Positions 9,807 through 21,720 of a stretch of 64,000 bases of DNA are shown here, piece by piece. Within the stretch, counting starts at the first letter, position 1. Each line of letters begins with the position of its first letter. Both the position numbers and the translations under genes were made by a program. Source of the DNA: Alentia gelatinosa (lineage: Eukaryota > Annelida > Polychaeta > Phyllodocida > Polynoidae); contig OX465583.1 in assembly GCA_950022655.1 (NCBI GenBank), forward strand, positions 17,287,318-17,351,317. The letters run 5' to 3'. The notes beneath the pieces are model-generated. The model made no database searches and had not been told where the DNA came from. It saw nothing but the letters and a program-made list of their open reading frames with translations.

Positions 9807-10829
9807 AAAGGCTGTATTCCACCAACCAGACGAAAACGTTGTACAACGCCCGTACAAGGGTTGCACAAGGGTTGCAAGGGTTGCTGGAAAATCTCATGAA
9901 ATTAAGATTTTGTCTGGTTGGTGGAGCAGGTCGGTATTTCGCCCGATGGTCATCTGCCAGACATCTGCTTTCGGTTGCTGGGTTTGAGAGTGTCTGTTGG
10001 GGGTGGCTGGCGCATCGTTCGAGCGTCGCCCGAGGGTTGCTGGGACCTGGGGCAGGGCGTCTGTTGAAATGATAAAAAATGTGCTTCCACCCACCAGAAT
10101 TTTCAGGCGATATCCCAACCGATACCCCCAACAATCCTCCACAAGATGTAACTATAACGTCGGCCGAAAAACTAATTGATTAGGTTTTTATCGGCTGGAA
10201 TTGAGCATCTGGCCGATGCATTTGAAGAGGTACGATACCCGCCCGCGAGCTCTGCCGGGAGATGCGGCGAGGGAACCCCGCCAACATAGTGTGAGCGATA
10301 CCGGTGATACCCGAATCCGCGAACGGGCATCCAAAACTCTGAACCTTCGGCAAAATTCTAGCACCATAGCGTGCCATACATACTCATAACATCAATCCTT
10401 ATCTTTATTTACCTTCATTGTTCGATTTAATGTGTATTTCCGCGGTTATTTGACGAGTTATCGGCGCTCCTGTACATTTCCCGACACGGCGATACACTGC
10501 TCCGCTCGATACGCGGCTTTCCCGGGTTCGGAGCGTCGCAGTGTATCGCCGCACGCCGCGCCGCCTATCGGAGAACTCGATTACTGCGTAAAACGCGGCC
10601 AGTGTCCACCAGTGGCCGCCACGGCAGGGGCGTCGGCTAGGATCTGCTGGAACTTCGAACCCACCTGACGCTCGTATGGCGACCACATGAGCGTCTGTTG
10701 GGGGTTTCGGTGGAGCAGCGACGTATTTTGAAGCAATATGGCCAGACGTTTCAGCCGACGTTGGCTGAAAGGTCGGCTGGAACGTCTGTTGAAGTTGAAA
10801 AAGCGGTTGTTTGGTGGAATACAGCCTTA
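9807..10829. mobile_element. ~1-kb DNA element with GGCTGTATTCCACCAA ends
   Basis: GGCTGTATTCCACCAACC at 9810 is matched by the inverted TTTGGTGGAATACAGCC ending at 10826, with TA(A) next to each end. The body is GC-rich between 10200 and 10680 and has internal GTTGGTGGAGCAG/GGTGGAGCAGCGACG phrases. Several short open frames on both strands (60-117 codons) show no transposase motif, so it is probably non-autonomous. Two other loci (59807-59849 and 61671-61935) end in related GTATTCCACCAA or GATTCCACCAA sequences. Confidence 0.6.
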
Positions 10830-11279
10830 AGACGACATTGAGCTCTGCACCCTACCAATGTCACAAAGTTGGCTCGCAAATAGTGAAGGGATAATTTTCG
10901 CAGAACGCCGGAAGCACAGTGGTAAACTGCTCATTGTAAGTTGGCAGGATGATCGGTAGCAGTAACGCCCAGTCCGCCAACTGTTGTTATATAGGGCTTG
11001 CGGCGATCAATGTTCATAGAAAGACACCATGAATTACATGAACGCACACTTAATTAACAGCAAGTGAACTAATTAGACGAGGCCCGAACCTATCCACGGT
11101 AACAATGATTGGTCGTGATGAATGAGTGTGCACTTTGAAATGTATGGAGGAGCACGGGGAGAAGGACGCCGGTCGGTGAGCCTAGACGGCGCCTAATGTA
11201 TGCATTATTGTGGTCTAGTGTCATTAGCGGCCAGACTGAGAGACCAGACGACACAAACGCTACCCCACCACCCATCCCC
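10830..11279. other. Intron 1 DNA, no gene seen
   Basis: Begins with the repeated phrase CCTACCAATGTCACAAAGTTGGC that also occurs near 8976 and 54885. Nothing else recognisable. Confidence 0.4.
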
Positions 11280-11540
11280 ACACAGACTCCCTCACTTCAC
11301 ATGACCCAGTCTGCCCGTCTCCTTCACTACACATCACTCTCCCTTGCTCTCCTTCACTTTCTCTCCACTCCCAGTCTCCTTCACTATCCCTCTCTCCTAG
11401 ACCCAATCTTCTTCACCTTCCCTCCTCTCCCACTCTCCATCACTCTCTTCCCAGTCTCAAACACTCTCCCTGACGCTCTCCTCACTCTCTCTTGTCTCCA
11501 CCCCCTCACTATCCATCACTTTCCCGCAGTGTCCCATTTA
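11280..11540 (+). repeat. Pyrimidine-rich tract (CTCCTTCACT)
   Basis: Degenerate tandem array of CTCTCCTTCACT-like units, nearly all pyrimidine on the plus strand. It lengthens the open frame at 11196-11585, which is not a gene. Confidence 0.65.
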
Positions 11541-13478
11541 CTTGTAAGCCTCCGTCATAAGTTGTCAACAGAACCTTACTCCTAATCCATGTTTGCTCGC
11601 ATATCTATTCATGTGTTGACTCTGTGACGGGTGTGGTGCGGTCTCTCTGTGTCGACGCGGGACCCGGATGACAGACGCCGCCTGGATGCTGAACCGCACG
11701 CTGGTTCCAGCTTTCATATCTCATCTCTTCTCGTCAGTTCTCGTCAGTTTGCCGACATCGTCTATCCGACGGGTGGCAGTCGCACGTGGTCCTTGGTTAC
11801 TCAGTTTATGCGGCTAAACATATACATGACAGAACATTCTGTAGCATAAAATATAATATTGTAATATATGTACGTTTTATGATGAGTGCAACGCGGTGAA
11901 TATTTCCAGAGATAAAAAAAAAAAAATTCATATCACCTTACCATGCAACCCAACAGGGAGGGCAGTAACGGTGTATATATATTTTTTCCAAAAAAAAAAA
12001 AAAAAAAAAAAAAATTTCCAGAGATGTCAGTTTTCCGGTTAATTCCCGGTTTTCCTGGTTGTAGTTAGACCAATCCTGAGTGTACATATATATATTTTTT
12101 TAATCTTTCCACCACCAATATAAAACTAATTAGTTTACTATGACTTGATCAGGGAAGAGATAAATAGTGTATATTTTCTGAGTTTTTTCTTTACCTCACT
12201 GGTATCTCTGAGCTACAGAACATGGATACTTTACTTATGTGGCTGTGGTTATATAGGACATCAAGGAATGCTTTAACCTTTTAATATTCCCCCTCCCCTC
12301 CCCGCGCATCCAACCAGTAGCACAGAGGAGCGTGTAGCAATCTCGGAGCGGATTTATTCTTCGCGCGCGTGTAAAAAAGACAGCTTTGCCTGCCCACATT
12401 CATATGATAATAACATCACCCGATTTCTGCTTACATTTAACGAGTTGTTTTGTCGCCAGGTGGGAGAGGGACTCATTTTTACCTTGGGGTTGTAACGGGT
12501 CGGACAGCGACTTCGCGGAGTCTCAGATGGAGGCTCCAACGCTGGCGTCCATCTTACATTCGGGGAATTATGGAAACTGTTGAAAGTTGTTAGTGACGTC
12601 GCTGTAAGAAATTCACATGCATTGTTACATCTTCCGGTGTAAACAAATATCATCACTGATTGTATAAGACCATATAATACAAAACAGGACGGACACTGTC
12701 TGAGGGATTTCTTGCACTTTATTGACCAATTTCTTGCACATTATTCACCAAACATAGATGACAGTTATCGTTGGATAAGCAAACATATCTAAACCCGAAA
12801 GTTTAAAATGGCAAGCTGCATACAGCAATTGTATATAATTGACAAAGTATTCGAGTATCTTGACTAATATGTCAGACATTATATTGTATATAGTTTGAAA
12901 AGTTGGACAAACCAAAATATGTATTGTTATATGTTACATCTTATAGAGAGATAGCATCACCTGTAATCAATTCGTCCGTGCTGAATGTATGTTCAAACCG
13001 GCTAACCGCTGTATGTATTTCTAGGTTAAATAAAGTGTTTAAAAAAGAAATATGTATTACATAAAACCACATATATAAAAAATGTATCAACTAGAATAGC
13101 ATACAGGAAAACAATTAGGATAGTTCGGCGTGATGTCGATCTGCACTGATTTGACTCAGCTATCGCCTCGTTGAATTACAAAACGATCCAAACCGAATTG
13201 GTTTAAGATTTCATATCACCCCTAAATTCGCTTGTAAAAGGTTAACAAGGTATAACAAGAGAATTAGACTTGCTCATGATTATGATTTTGATTATGAGCA
13301 TTCATTATATTAGTAGAATAAATCAACATGTTCTGTATAAAAGTGCACGCCACACTGTACCGTACACAATATGTACGATATGATAAGTAGCTGTGTGTAA
13401 CCATCAAAAAGGATGTGCGAGGATATGAAACCCAGTAGGTGTTGTATACCTCTTGAGTTGAACCGATCACTGCTGCCA
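11541..13478. other. Intron 1 DNA with simple A/T tracts, no gene seen
   Basis: Contains an A-run at 11920-11930, a 25-base A-run at 11990-12014, and a short R2 repeat piece at about 13263-13310 (TTAGACTTGCTCATGATTATG, GAGCATTCATTATA). Frames on both strands are short and unsupported. Confidence 0.45.
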
Positions 13479-13765
13479 GGGACCTGTTTCACTAGTTTCG
13501 TGACATGTCTAGATGGCATGTCTGGTTTGTCTGGTTTCATAAGAACTAGACATTAGACTTCGTTTTGTCCGTTCTTGCTTGCACTGTTGGTGCCACTTTT
13601 GTCACGAAACTAGTGAAACAGGTCCATGATGTGTAGATTTGTCTAATTCTCATGTTTGGGGTCTGTCTTTACCTAAGGACAGCTACTTGTGTTGTCACGA
13701 AACTAGACAACCCTAATGCCTGTATGGTGTCACAGACATGTCACAAAACTAGTGAAACAGGTCCC
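13479..13765. mobile_element. GGGACCTGTTTC MITE, copy 1
   Basis: The left end GGGACCTGTTTCACTAGTTT is matched by the inverted end ACTAGTGAAACAGGTCCC at 13765. A third, internal copy of the end (CGAAACTAGTGAAACAGGTCC, 13604-13624) lies in the right-end orientation, so a second element or an internal duplication is nested here. A relative at 54432-54806 shares the ends and an internal GCACCAACAGTGCAAGCAA block (inverted here as TTGCTTGCACTGTTGGTGCC). Confidence 0.7.
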
Positions 13766-14779
13766 AAGTCTAAGGCCTATTTGGCTATAGCAGGTATGAT
13801 AATTCGACTATGCAACCGAAACGGTCACTATCAACGATCGTCACTACTATAAAACACCTCCCTGGGTTGGTTAGTAACACTACGCACAGGGCCCCGCTAT
13901 TCATGACCAGTCAGTGTTTATTAAACCTCCAGGACGGCTGAGCGCTCATTTATACGTGTGGAGGAGCAGGGGCCCAGTATCACAATGTATACACAGTCTA
14001 CACAAATACCTTGTAAATATCCCTCAGAGAATTCTATAACGTATATTTAATCTAGCTGTAACAACCATGAAGGCCTGATTAGTGTTTTCAGAATGGACGG
14101 AAGGTTTACCTAGCCCCCACCCCTCCACTGCTCACACCACTCACTTTGCTTTGATTTGCAGGTCGGTGGCCTGCAGGGCGTGTAGCGTGACATGCGTCAC
14201 GTCCGGGCAGTGCTTGTTGTGACTCCATATACATTCTAGTTTTCACTGCCCTCACCTCGTCTAAAATCACCACCGGCTACGATTTAAGCGCGGTGTATAT
14301 TTTACCGCTACCAGACAATTGCACTAATTTAAATATACCGCTTCGTCAGAGGTCATTAGGTGCGGGCTCGTCGGGGGGTCTGATAACCAGCTCTGTCTCC
14401 CAATGCAGGTGACCCCCCTTTCCCACCCACCGTGTGCCGACTGCCACCGCGTTCACTGCATCCCAGTGTGCACACTTTTCCATGGAAATCCAATTTCTTA
14501 ATTTCAATATATAATTTTGTGTCCTCAGAGTTAATTGAACCTTTATTCAAGCCAATGATTATATCGAACCACCTGACCATGATGTACAAACTATTAAACG
14601 AGATGGTAATTTTGGTCCGTATGAAACGAAGCTGAGTTCCTTGTAGACCATAAATTCCCATTAAGTTGAACAAGCATGGTAGGTCGTTCTATATCATTTA
14701 TTATATACCTTCACGATAATGTTAAGGAAAAAATTACCGTAATATATTTACGGTATATATGTCGGTATATATAAAGTAA
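13766..14779. other. Intron 1 DNA, no gene seen
   Basis: Unique-looking AT-rich DNA. The 105-codon minus frame at 14356-14673 has no domain, and its GGSRHTVGGKGGSP segment lies over low-complexity sequence. Confidence 0.35.
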
Positions 14780-14900
14780 AACACTGGTTTGAACCTCCCC
14801 ACGGACCCAACACCTTTTTCACATTTTCAGGGTCTCTCCGAAGCAGCAAATTCAACGAGAAAGATTATTTGCACTTTTTGACCCTCTTAAGTATGCGGTC
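14780..14900. repeat. Fragment of dispersed repeat R3
   Basis: Contains TTTGAACCTCCCCACGGA, a GGTCTCTCCGAAGCAGC block and TTCAACGAGAAAGATTATTTG in the same order as longer copies at 21529-21720, 29570-29855 and 52515-52800. Confidence 0.4.
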
Positions 14901-16038
14901 TAATGGAACAATGCTATCACAAAAATGTAAAACTGACCAGACTTAAGTAGGCACTTCCATGCAGCCCAATTTGAAATCTACCTTTGTGGGCCTCACCCAT
15001 TAACCCCCCTCCCCCAACTCCCTCCTATTGCCCGCATCTGACGTCACACCGAAAGTGGCGCCCCCTCAGTTTGTCCTCTAGTTTTTGCCGTCTGTGTGTG
15101 GTCCGCATTTCCCGCGCCTTCGCTGCCGACTGTACGTCTGCTTCTGATTCGAAACTTTGAAAAAGATATCGTCTGCTTCTCAGATTTAATACTCTGAGTA
15201 AAAACAAAGCAAAATGATCCGAAATTCTAACTCACGATAAGAAATAACTTTGTTTCTGAGTGCATCAATGTTATAGATGAATAGACATTTCGGCACCACC
15301 GGAAAACGCATGGTCCTCTGGGAAAATGAGCATTTGACGCTGGTAATCAGTGTGCCACGTACTTTTCACTAACATTACTTGTCCCCGAGTTGGTTTCGTG
15401 TTCCTCTATTGCAAGGGCGTGACCAGCATTTTAAAAGATGATGGGGTCACCCCACAAACCGGAAGCAATTGTCTCCCAATGGCAATGGCGGTAAAACGCG
15501 GGGGTGGGCGGGAAAGTGGGACCTGTCACTCCCCTCCATCCGCCCCTGAATTAACATAAAACGGCGACTGAAATCATTGCACGGATTACTCACACTGACG
15601 TAAATGCATATCGTGCAATTTACATCGAAAATTAAAACTCATATATATCATTTTCGATAGATGATTTTGAAAGAATTGAAGAAAACCATGACATTTCCTA
15701 TAGCAGTGAATAAATATGCCCACTTTACCTATTCGGCAACGACAAACTGAACAAAATATATCATATATCATTCCTTTGGTACAGAATAGATCACCAGTTA
15801 GAATGGACAAATGTGGTTGAATCTATGCGATATCCTCTCTCATGCTCAGATATTACTACCCTCAAACTACGGTTAATATTGCTTTTGTATCTGAAGAGGT
15901 GGCGCCTCTGTGAATTGTTGGATGTCTTTAACATTCTCATTAACCGTAAATCTCCAGTACATTTTGGTTTGCTTATCTTATTGATCGTGGCCAGAATAAT
16001 CTCGAGATAACCCTAGATTTTATTTGTGTGAGTTGCAG
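14901..16038. other. 3' part of intron 1, no separate gene seen
   Basis: AT-rich DNA leading to the polypyrimidine-poor but usable acceptor GTGTGAGTTGCAG at 16038. No repeat family recognised. Confidence 0.35.
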
Positions 16039-16088
16039 AAAGACGTGACAGTGGAATGGAAGACATCACCAGACTGGAGCGGTGCCTT
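16039..16088 (+). CDS. STARD5-like: START-domain protein (STARD5/STARD4-like), exon 2
   Basis: A 50-base exon coding for KDVTVEWKTSPDWSGA plus two bases of the next codon. Acceptor TTGCAG ends at 16038 and the donor is GTAAGT from 16089 (phase 2). The family equivalent is the stretch GVSVSWRPSVEFPGNLYRGEG of STARD5: a V-x-V-x-W beta strand followed by S/N and the L-Y-K/R that crosses into the next exon. Here the last two bases (TT) plus the first base of exon 3 (G) make the Leu of ALYKAEA. The in-frame join at both sides and the protein match make this small exon secure even though it has only 16 whole codons. Confidence 0.75.
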
Positions 16089-16783
16089 GTAAGTATTTCT
16101 TAATTGTACATCTCTATATATATATATATTACAAGTATTCTTAGTAGGGATGTCAGTTGGGTTGGACAAAATTTTGAAGTGATTTTCATGAAAACATGGA
16201 AAATCTGTCAGTTTGTGCCACAGTGTGATGCTGAGGGTCTGTTATGGGGGTTCAATCTTCTAATGGCATGAGTGAAACTTAATAGCTATTATCTTTGTTT
16301 TACACAAGAAAAGGGAATATCTGAATACTGGACCTGGACAATTGTATTTCCTTGGAATAGTGCAAATCTACCATTTGTCTTAGAGTCAAACTCTATAGAT
16401 GTAATTATTCTTAAAGTGGAGCTCTTTAGATATTCTATGTACATGTATACCATTTTGAAAGTGGAGCTTCATATCGTTTATTTTATTGGTGAAACATCTT
16501 TTAGAGAACTAATACCTATACCCGTATATAGTATAATTTTTAGTTATTCGTTCTGCTTCATCTGTTCTATCCCATTTTCAGTGAGATCCACGAATACTTT
16601 ATATGTAATGATTAATCCGAACATGAAAACGTGGTACCTTTGTAATGTTCTGTCAGCTGGGCGTCTAATTAGTGTGTGACTTGAGCTTTATTGTGTTTGT
16701 TGATTACACAAGATGACAAGGGAATACCACCCCCATAGAGTGGCGGGTATCGGTTACTATAGTTACATACATTTACCTGTCAG
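16089..16783 (+). other. Intron 2 of the START-domain gene
   Basis: A 695-bp AT-rich intron, GTAAGT to TTTACCTGTCAG. It contains a 135-codon open frame (16272-16679) of no recognisable family, starting with GTG, which is explained by AT-rich sequence with few stops. Confidence 0.75.
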
Positions 16784-16916
16784 GTACAAAGCGGAAGCAG
16801 TCATCAACGCCGACCCGGAGACCGTCTTCTCTTACATCGACCCTACCCCTAGCGGCCCCCGTGCGAACTGGGACAAGGCCATTAAGGAGCTGCAGGTGAT
16901 CGAGACGATTGACAAG
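16784..16916 (+). CDS. STARD5-like: START-domain protein (STARD5/STARD4-like), exon 3
   Basis: A 133-base exon coding YKAEAVINADPETVFSYIDP, then a loop, then RANWDKAIKELQVIETIDK. START domains have a helix that begins with the pattern of xxEEVWxxI, a WD tryptophan-aspartate pair and then an E/QxIxxI strand; all are in place, with the WD of NWDKAIKELQVI lining up with VKWDENVTGFEII of STARD5. It ends in phase 0 at GTAGGAACG. With exons 1 and 2 the readable protein is 91 residues, about 40 percent of a roughly 210-residue STARD5; the cavity-closing C-terminal helix is not in this part. The GC content of the exon is visibly higher than its surroundings. STARD4 or STARD6-type membership is the main alternative. 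Confidence 0.88.
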
Positions 16917-19900
16917 GTAGGAACGCGCTATAAGTTAATGAAATGTGCATTCACGGAAACAGATTTTACCATGTATGGTCATTTGCAAAGTGGTTTGGTG
17001 CTTAAAACATGAGCTTAAACAAAAAAAATTTTTTCCAACCAAAGCCCCACTTAGGGACTAACGGAACGAAAAAAGTTACACCAAAACTCTGAAAATGTAT
17101 CTGTTTAAAAATTTGCCAACTTACTGTGGAGCCATCGCATAAGGTTTATGAAGAGCAGTGCAGACTTAGGCTACACATCTAGGTCCATGAGCTCGGAAAT
17201 TGATGAGATACAGATGAAGCAGCCTATTGTGTGGAGTTAGATGGGTATAGAGAGTCAAGGGAACTATGGTAAAACATTGAAAGGCAGTTGAATTTCATAA
17301 GAACAAAGAGCTAGAATAAAGGTTTTGTCCCCCGACCACCTAGTGACTGCTTCATGAACTAACAATGGCTCTGTCCCCTATGCCAAGCATGTCCCGCCCC
17401 CTGTGGCTTAGCCATTAATCGGCAATGTGTAATGGAGTTCTTCCCTGAATGAGGCACCATCTTACGAGCCGAAATGGAAATTCCCTGGCGGATCTCCCTG
17501 GAAATAGGGTAGGCTCTGTGGTTTGATTTCAATCATACTGCATCTAGATAAAGGGTTTTTGTTAATTGAATCCACTTTGCAAGATATAAAAGTCAATTTA
17601 CCAGAATAAAGGAATGCAAGCGACATGTCTTAATGTGAGTAAAGTTATTGTTCATAAATATCCTGGTGACGAATGCAGAGAAATTATAGTTATCAATAAC
17701 TTTTCCAATTATTTTGAAGTACGAACCCAGTCAGCCTGTTTTCATACTATCACATGTACCATGAGAAACATGGCGACATTTTACCCTGTCGCGTAATGAC
17801 ATACTCCGTATGTTACCGGGTACTATGTTGTGTACAGGCATAAATACGACATGGTTAGGAGTGGGCAGTATACGTATATATATATGATAATCTGAGGATC
17901 GCGAATTTCCTTTTTCTGATGGAGGTTCAGAGGTCATCTACATCAGTAGTGTTTCTTTGTAAAAAGGAACAAAATCACTGAGATACGGTATGTCGTAAAT
18001 AACCTGCTAACACGGCACGGTTTCTGGAAGCTTTGACGTAGGCGCAGGACGCGGGAACGCTCGCGTGACGTATTTTGTGTTTTTGATGTTTGCACTTTCG
18101 CGTGTGAGGTACAACCGGAAGAACTGTAAGGTCTCGTATTAATAAATCATAGCAGCTGAAAGGAAACAACAAAGGGGACTCCCCGTGGTGGACATACATG
18201 CTGTTACGTTATCTGTGCGTGAGTATCCTTGTGTGGTGGAGACAAATAGTGATTAATTGTTACCACCCTTCTCCCTCAGAGTCTCGCCTTTCAACAGTTC
18301 GTCCACCACGTTTTGGAGAGCCCACAGAATACTATTTGCCCCAGACACCAATATTTCACATATCTTTACTTCTGAAACGAAAATAAAGTCGAATAAGGTC
18401 CAGTCTCTGAGATTACTTTCAGGAGTAGAAAACTTGTGTCACCTTGCATTTATCACCGACTCTATCGCCGATTATAATTGGGAACAGTCAGGAACAATGA
18501 TATCGATGAAAAAAGGATACTCGAATCTCACCGGTTATAATCGGGCACTACCCGATGCCAGTAATGCCTGAATCCCATCCGGGTGGTATGCCCTTGTGTA
18601 TCATCAACCTAATACAAAGTGTCCATAGAAAACGCATATGGAGTGTGTATGGACATACCCAGAACATACAGATATGTTGTAGGGCCTATGTTCCAGGCTG
18701 CAAAACCCGGCGCATACAGAAAAATAGAGCGCCTGGAAAGACATAGTGTGTACCTTAAATGGACTAATATCAGTACCACACTTGTCAAGAAAAGGTGGAT
18801 AATGAATACAATATAAGCGGGGTTTTACTGTATAACAGACAGATAAACTATATAACGCTAATAAAGCAGTCTTCAGAGAATCGGGAACAGTCGGCAAAGG
18901 TACGTACAGCAACAATCTTAAGGTCGGGCAGAGTCGGCCATTACACCCATGCTAGTAGTATCCGACTTGTTTATAATCGGGTTTGTGAAGTGCGTACAAC
19001 GACATAAATTCACCGATCCTGACAGACCCGACGGATCTGTCCACCAAAAGTGTGATCGTGCAAAACTGTGATCGGGAAGAATCGGCGTCTTGCTGTCTTA
19101 TAGGCTATCCAGCAGAACTGGCGTCTCGGTGTCTTATAGGTTTTATAGGCGTAAGTTCCTCTGTTCTTTAAAATCTCTTTGCATTTACTGGATGAACTAT
19201 AGATTTTGTTTTACGCTCATAAATCTGTCATCCTGTACATTTATTTAAAAAAACAAATAGAATTTTGGCTAATAACATCTTGATTATAGGTTTACACTGA
19301 ACTTTGCCGGTTAGCTTGCTGGGAGAGTATTATGTTAGTGGGGTTGTGCTTGGAGAACATCTATAGAACGCTACACACCCACAAAGCAGACGACAATGAG
19401 AGAAATGAAGCAGTTCCGGACATGCGCGTTGCCGCGACCCGGGTGCGTGTCCGCCATTTTGTTGGCGTGTCAGGCATGCTGCGGTTTTCTTAGTCGGCGG
19501 CCGACCGAGACTCCATGTAACAGCGACCTTTGTTGACTGTGTTAAAAAAATACACCAGTTAAGAAAAGAGAAACATGTTCATGGATATACAGCCGGATGT
19601 ACATGGCCTGACCCCTGGTGGTAGGTACGTACAGCACAGGGAGTGGGGGCGGGTAGAACCTCATTCCATAACAAGCCTTCATAACGCAACCATGACTTCG
19701 GGGATGTCCATGAATGACGATGACGTCATACAATTTTTGACCATTTTCAACATCACATCCCCTTGTCATGTCATGTCATACAACCCATCCCACTGCTGTA
19801 TGACGTCATTTATAAACGGCACCTTAAACAATATGTGATTTTTAAAGATTTATCCGATTTTTTTTACATCCCAAAGATAAACGCAAATCTAAGAAGAGTA

Positions 19901-20990
19901 AATATATCGGGAAGGGGGGGGGGAGGGTTCAAAATGAGAACCTAAAAGATGTTGACAGATATCTGAATTCTACAAAGACAGGTGGAGGTTGATTCAGCAA
20001 TGGCCCACTCACTGAACAACATCCAAACATTTAAATTCTTGACATTTGGAATACCACGCCAATTCATAAAAGAAAATGGACGCACCATGTGTTTCTAATT
20101 GCTATTATATACTTGTACACGAATTTCTATGAAATACTGCTCGCTGTTGCGCATGACATATAAATAATGCTCGGGCCCATTGTCAGGCTTTGCAAAAAAA
20201 GAAGCCTTTTTTGTGATTTAAAGTATATAACCTAATAATAAGGAAAAATAATGATTGAGATCGTATATGGCCCATGGCATCAGGTCGTAGTTACGGGATG
20301 AAAGAAGTTGAACGCCCTCACTACGGGCTGAGTAACTACGTTTCCTCATATAAACCAGTGCACATACTTTTGATAGTTACGCACAGCTTCTCAATCCCTA
20401 TAATATTTAGTTACATATTGTTTACAGTTCTATGTGTGGTATACTGCTATATGACCATTTTGCATTCACATTGATTCTAAGCTAATTTACAGTACTTAGA
20501 TGTTTAGTAGTGATAATTTAATGTGTAAAACTGACCAGACATTTGTATCTGTTCAGATCTATTTACTCATGTATTCGTGCATATACGCCCCTCCTGTCTA
20601 ACAGCCTTGTCACAACGCTACAGGAGTGTTTGAGTCTTCACCGATACAACGCCCAGTCAATTTTCCTATACTACTCTGGTCGGGTGCTTGATGACAGGTG
20701 TGTAGGACCCCAGGGGTGTAATGGTGGGAACCTCCAAGTCCCAGACTACGAACGAGCACTTTACGATAACGAGCCCTATTTTTATGATAGTATTTTATCA
20801 CAGTTAATATGTAAGTGATGTCTTTATGAGGGCCGACATCTGCCTCAGTCAGGAGCCCTGAACTGTGACTGTTTTCACTCAAGTGTGAAGTGTTCAGTGA
20901 GGTATAATTCTCAGCGCGTGGCCAGATCGTTCAGGTTGTCGCCAATGATGGTCGTTAAGACGTCATTGTCAGCTCGTCCACCGACGATGT
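16917..20990. other. Possible intron 3 or downstream DNA, no exon recognised
   Basis: I looked for the next START segment (a strand with the R-D-F-V-D type motif) on the plus strand and did not find it. The open frames of 60-105 codons here lack domains and splice context. At about 20273-20345 a phrase around CTACGGGCTGAGTAACTACG resembles CTATGGGCTCAGGAAGTACG near 47315, so some of this is repeat. Confidence 0.35.
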
Positions 20991-21028
20991 GACGAGCGAG
21001 AATTTAATTGGTGCATGCGCTGTAGTTT

Positions 21029-21210
21029 TATATCAGTTCCGCAGTGAATTCGACCACAGGCCCGCAGTAAATACGCCAGGAACGCTGGCCGGCCGTGGGC
21101 AACATCAACCACAGTCTCGTGTGGAATACGCCCGAACCACCGCAGGCCCGTAGTGAATACGAAGCCTCGACCACAGTCCCGCAGCGAATCAGCATAGACC
21201 GCAGGAGAAC
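21029..21210. repeat. Degenerate tandem array rich in CpG
   Basis: Units around CAGGCCCGCAGT-AATACG-C recur four times (CGACCACAGGCCCGCAGTAA, CACAGTCTCGTGTGGAATAC, CGCAGGCCCGTAGTGAATAC, CACAGTCCCGCAGCGAATC), spaced about 45-60 bp. No gene. Confidence 0.6.
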
Positions 21211-21528
21211 GGTGGGCGCTGACAAAGTGTTGATTTATCGCGTGCTCGTGGTTACCGTTTTGCGTATGTCATAAGTGACGGACCCTGACAACGGGGTATG
21301 GGGAGGTTCTCAGCACAGTACAAGGGAGAATACACCGGTACCGGAAGTCCGCTTTGACGATCTCTCCTCATTTAGTGCGGGACTGCATGGTGCGGAACGC
21401 GCGTCTGCCCGGAACGCTGGCCGGACGCGGGACGCTGAACGGTCGCTGACGTGAGACCTCGGTACTAAATCAGAGATGGCAGTGTACCACTATTACATGG
21501 AAATCCATGTTTTTATTTTCAGAATACA

Positions 21529-21720
21529 ATGTTTTCCCTTGTTTAAAACAAAGATCATCCTCATTGATACCAAAGCAGTACATTGAACCTCCCACACGGA
21601 ACCTCAGTCCCACGCCATGACCATTCCCTCGAGCCAGTGAAATCTATATGACAAATGATTCCAATTTTTGTCTGACATCCTTGCACTATAACCGCTCTGA
21701 AATCAAAAGTAACACGCCAT
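21529..21720. repeat. Dispersed repeat R3, copy
   Basis: Shares CTTGTTTAAAACAAAGAT, ATTGAACCTCCCACACGGA, GCCATGACC and GTCTGACATCCTTG with the copies near 29570-29855 and 52515-52800, in the same order and orientation. Confidence 0.6.

Larger units (their letters stand above)
5019..16038 (+). other. Intron 1 of the START-domain gene
   Basis: An 11,020-bp intron from GTGAGT at 5019 to the acceptor TTGTGTGAGTTGCAG ending at 16038. It is filled with simple repeats, minisatellites and DNA-element remnants annotated separately. No other exon of the START gene is needed or seen in it: exon 1 and exon 2 join in frame with no missing part of the domain. Confidence 0.65.

Noticed and set aside
16272..16679. 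135-codon frame between START exons 2 and 3
   Set aside because: It lies inside an intron defined by matching splice sites, starts at GTG and has no domain; AT-rich DNA explains it.
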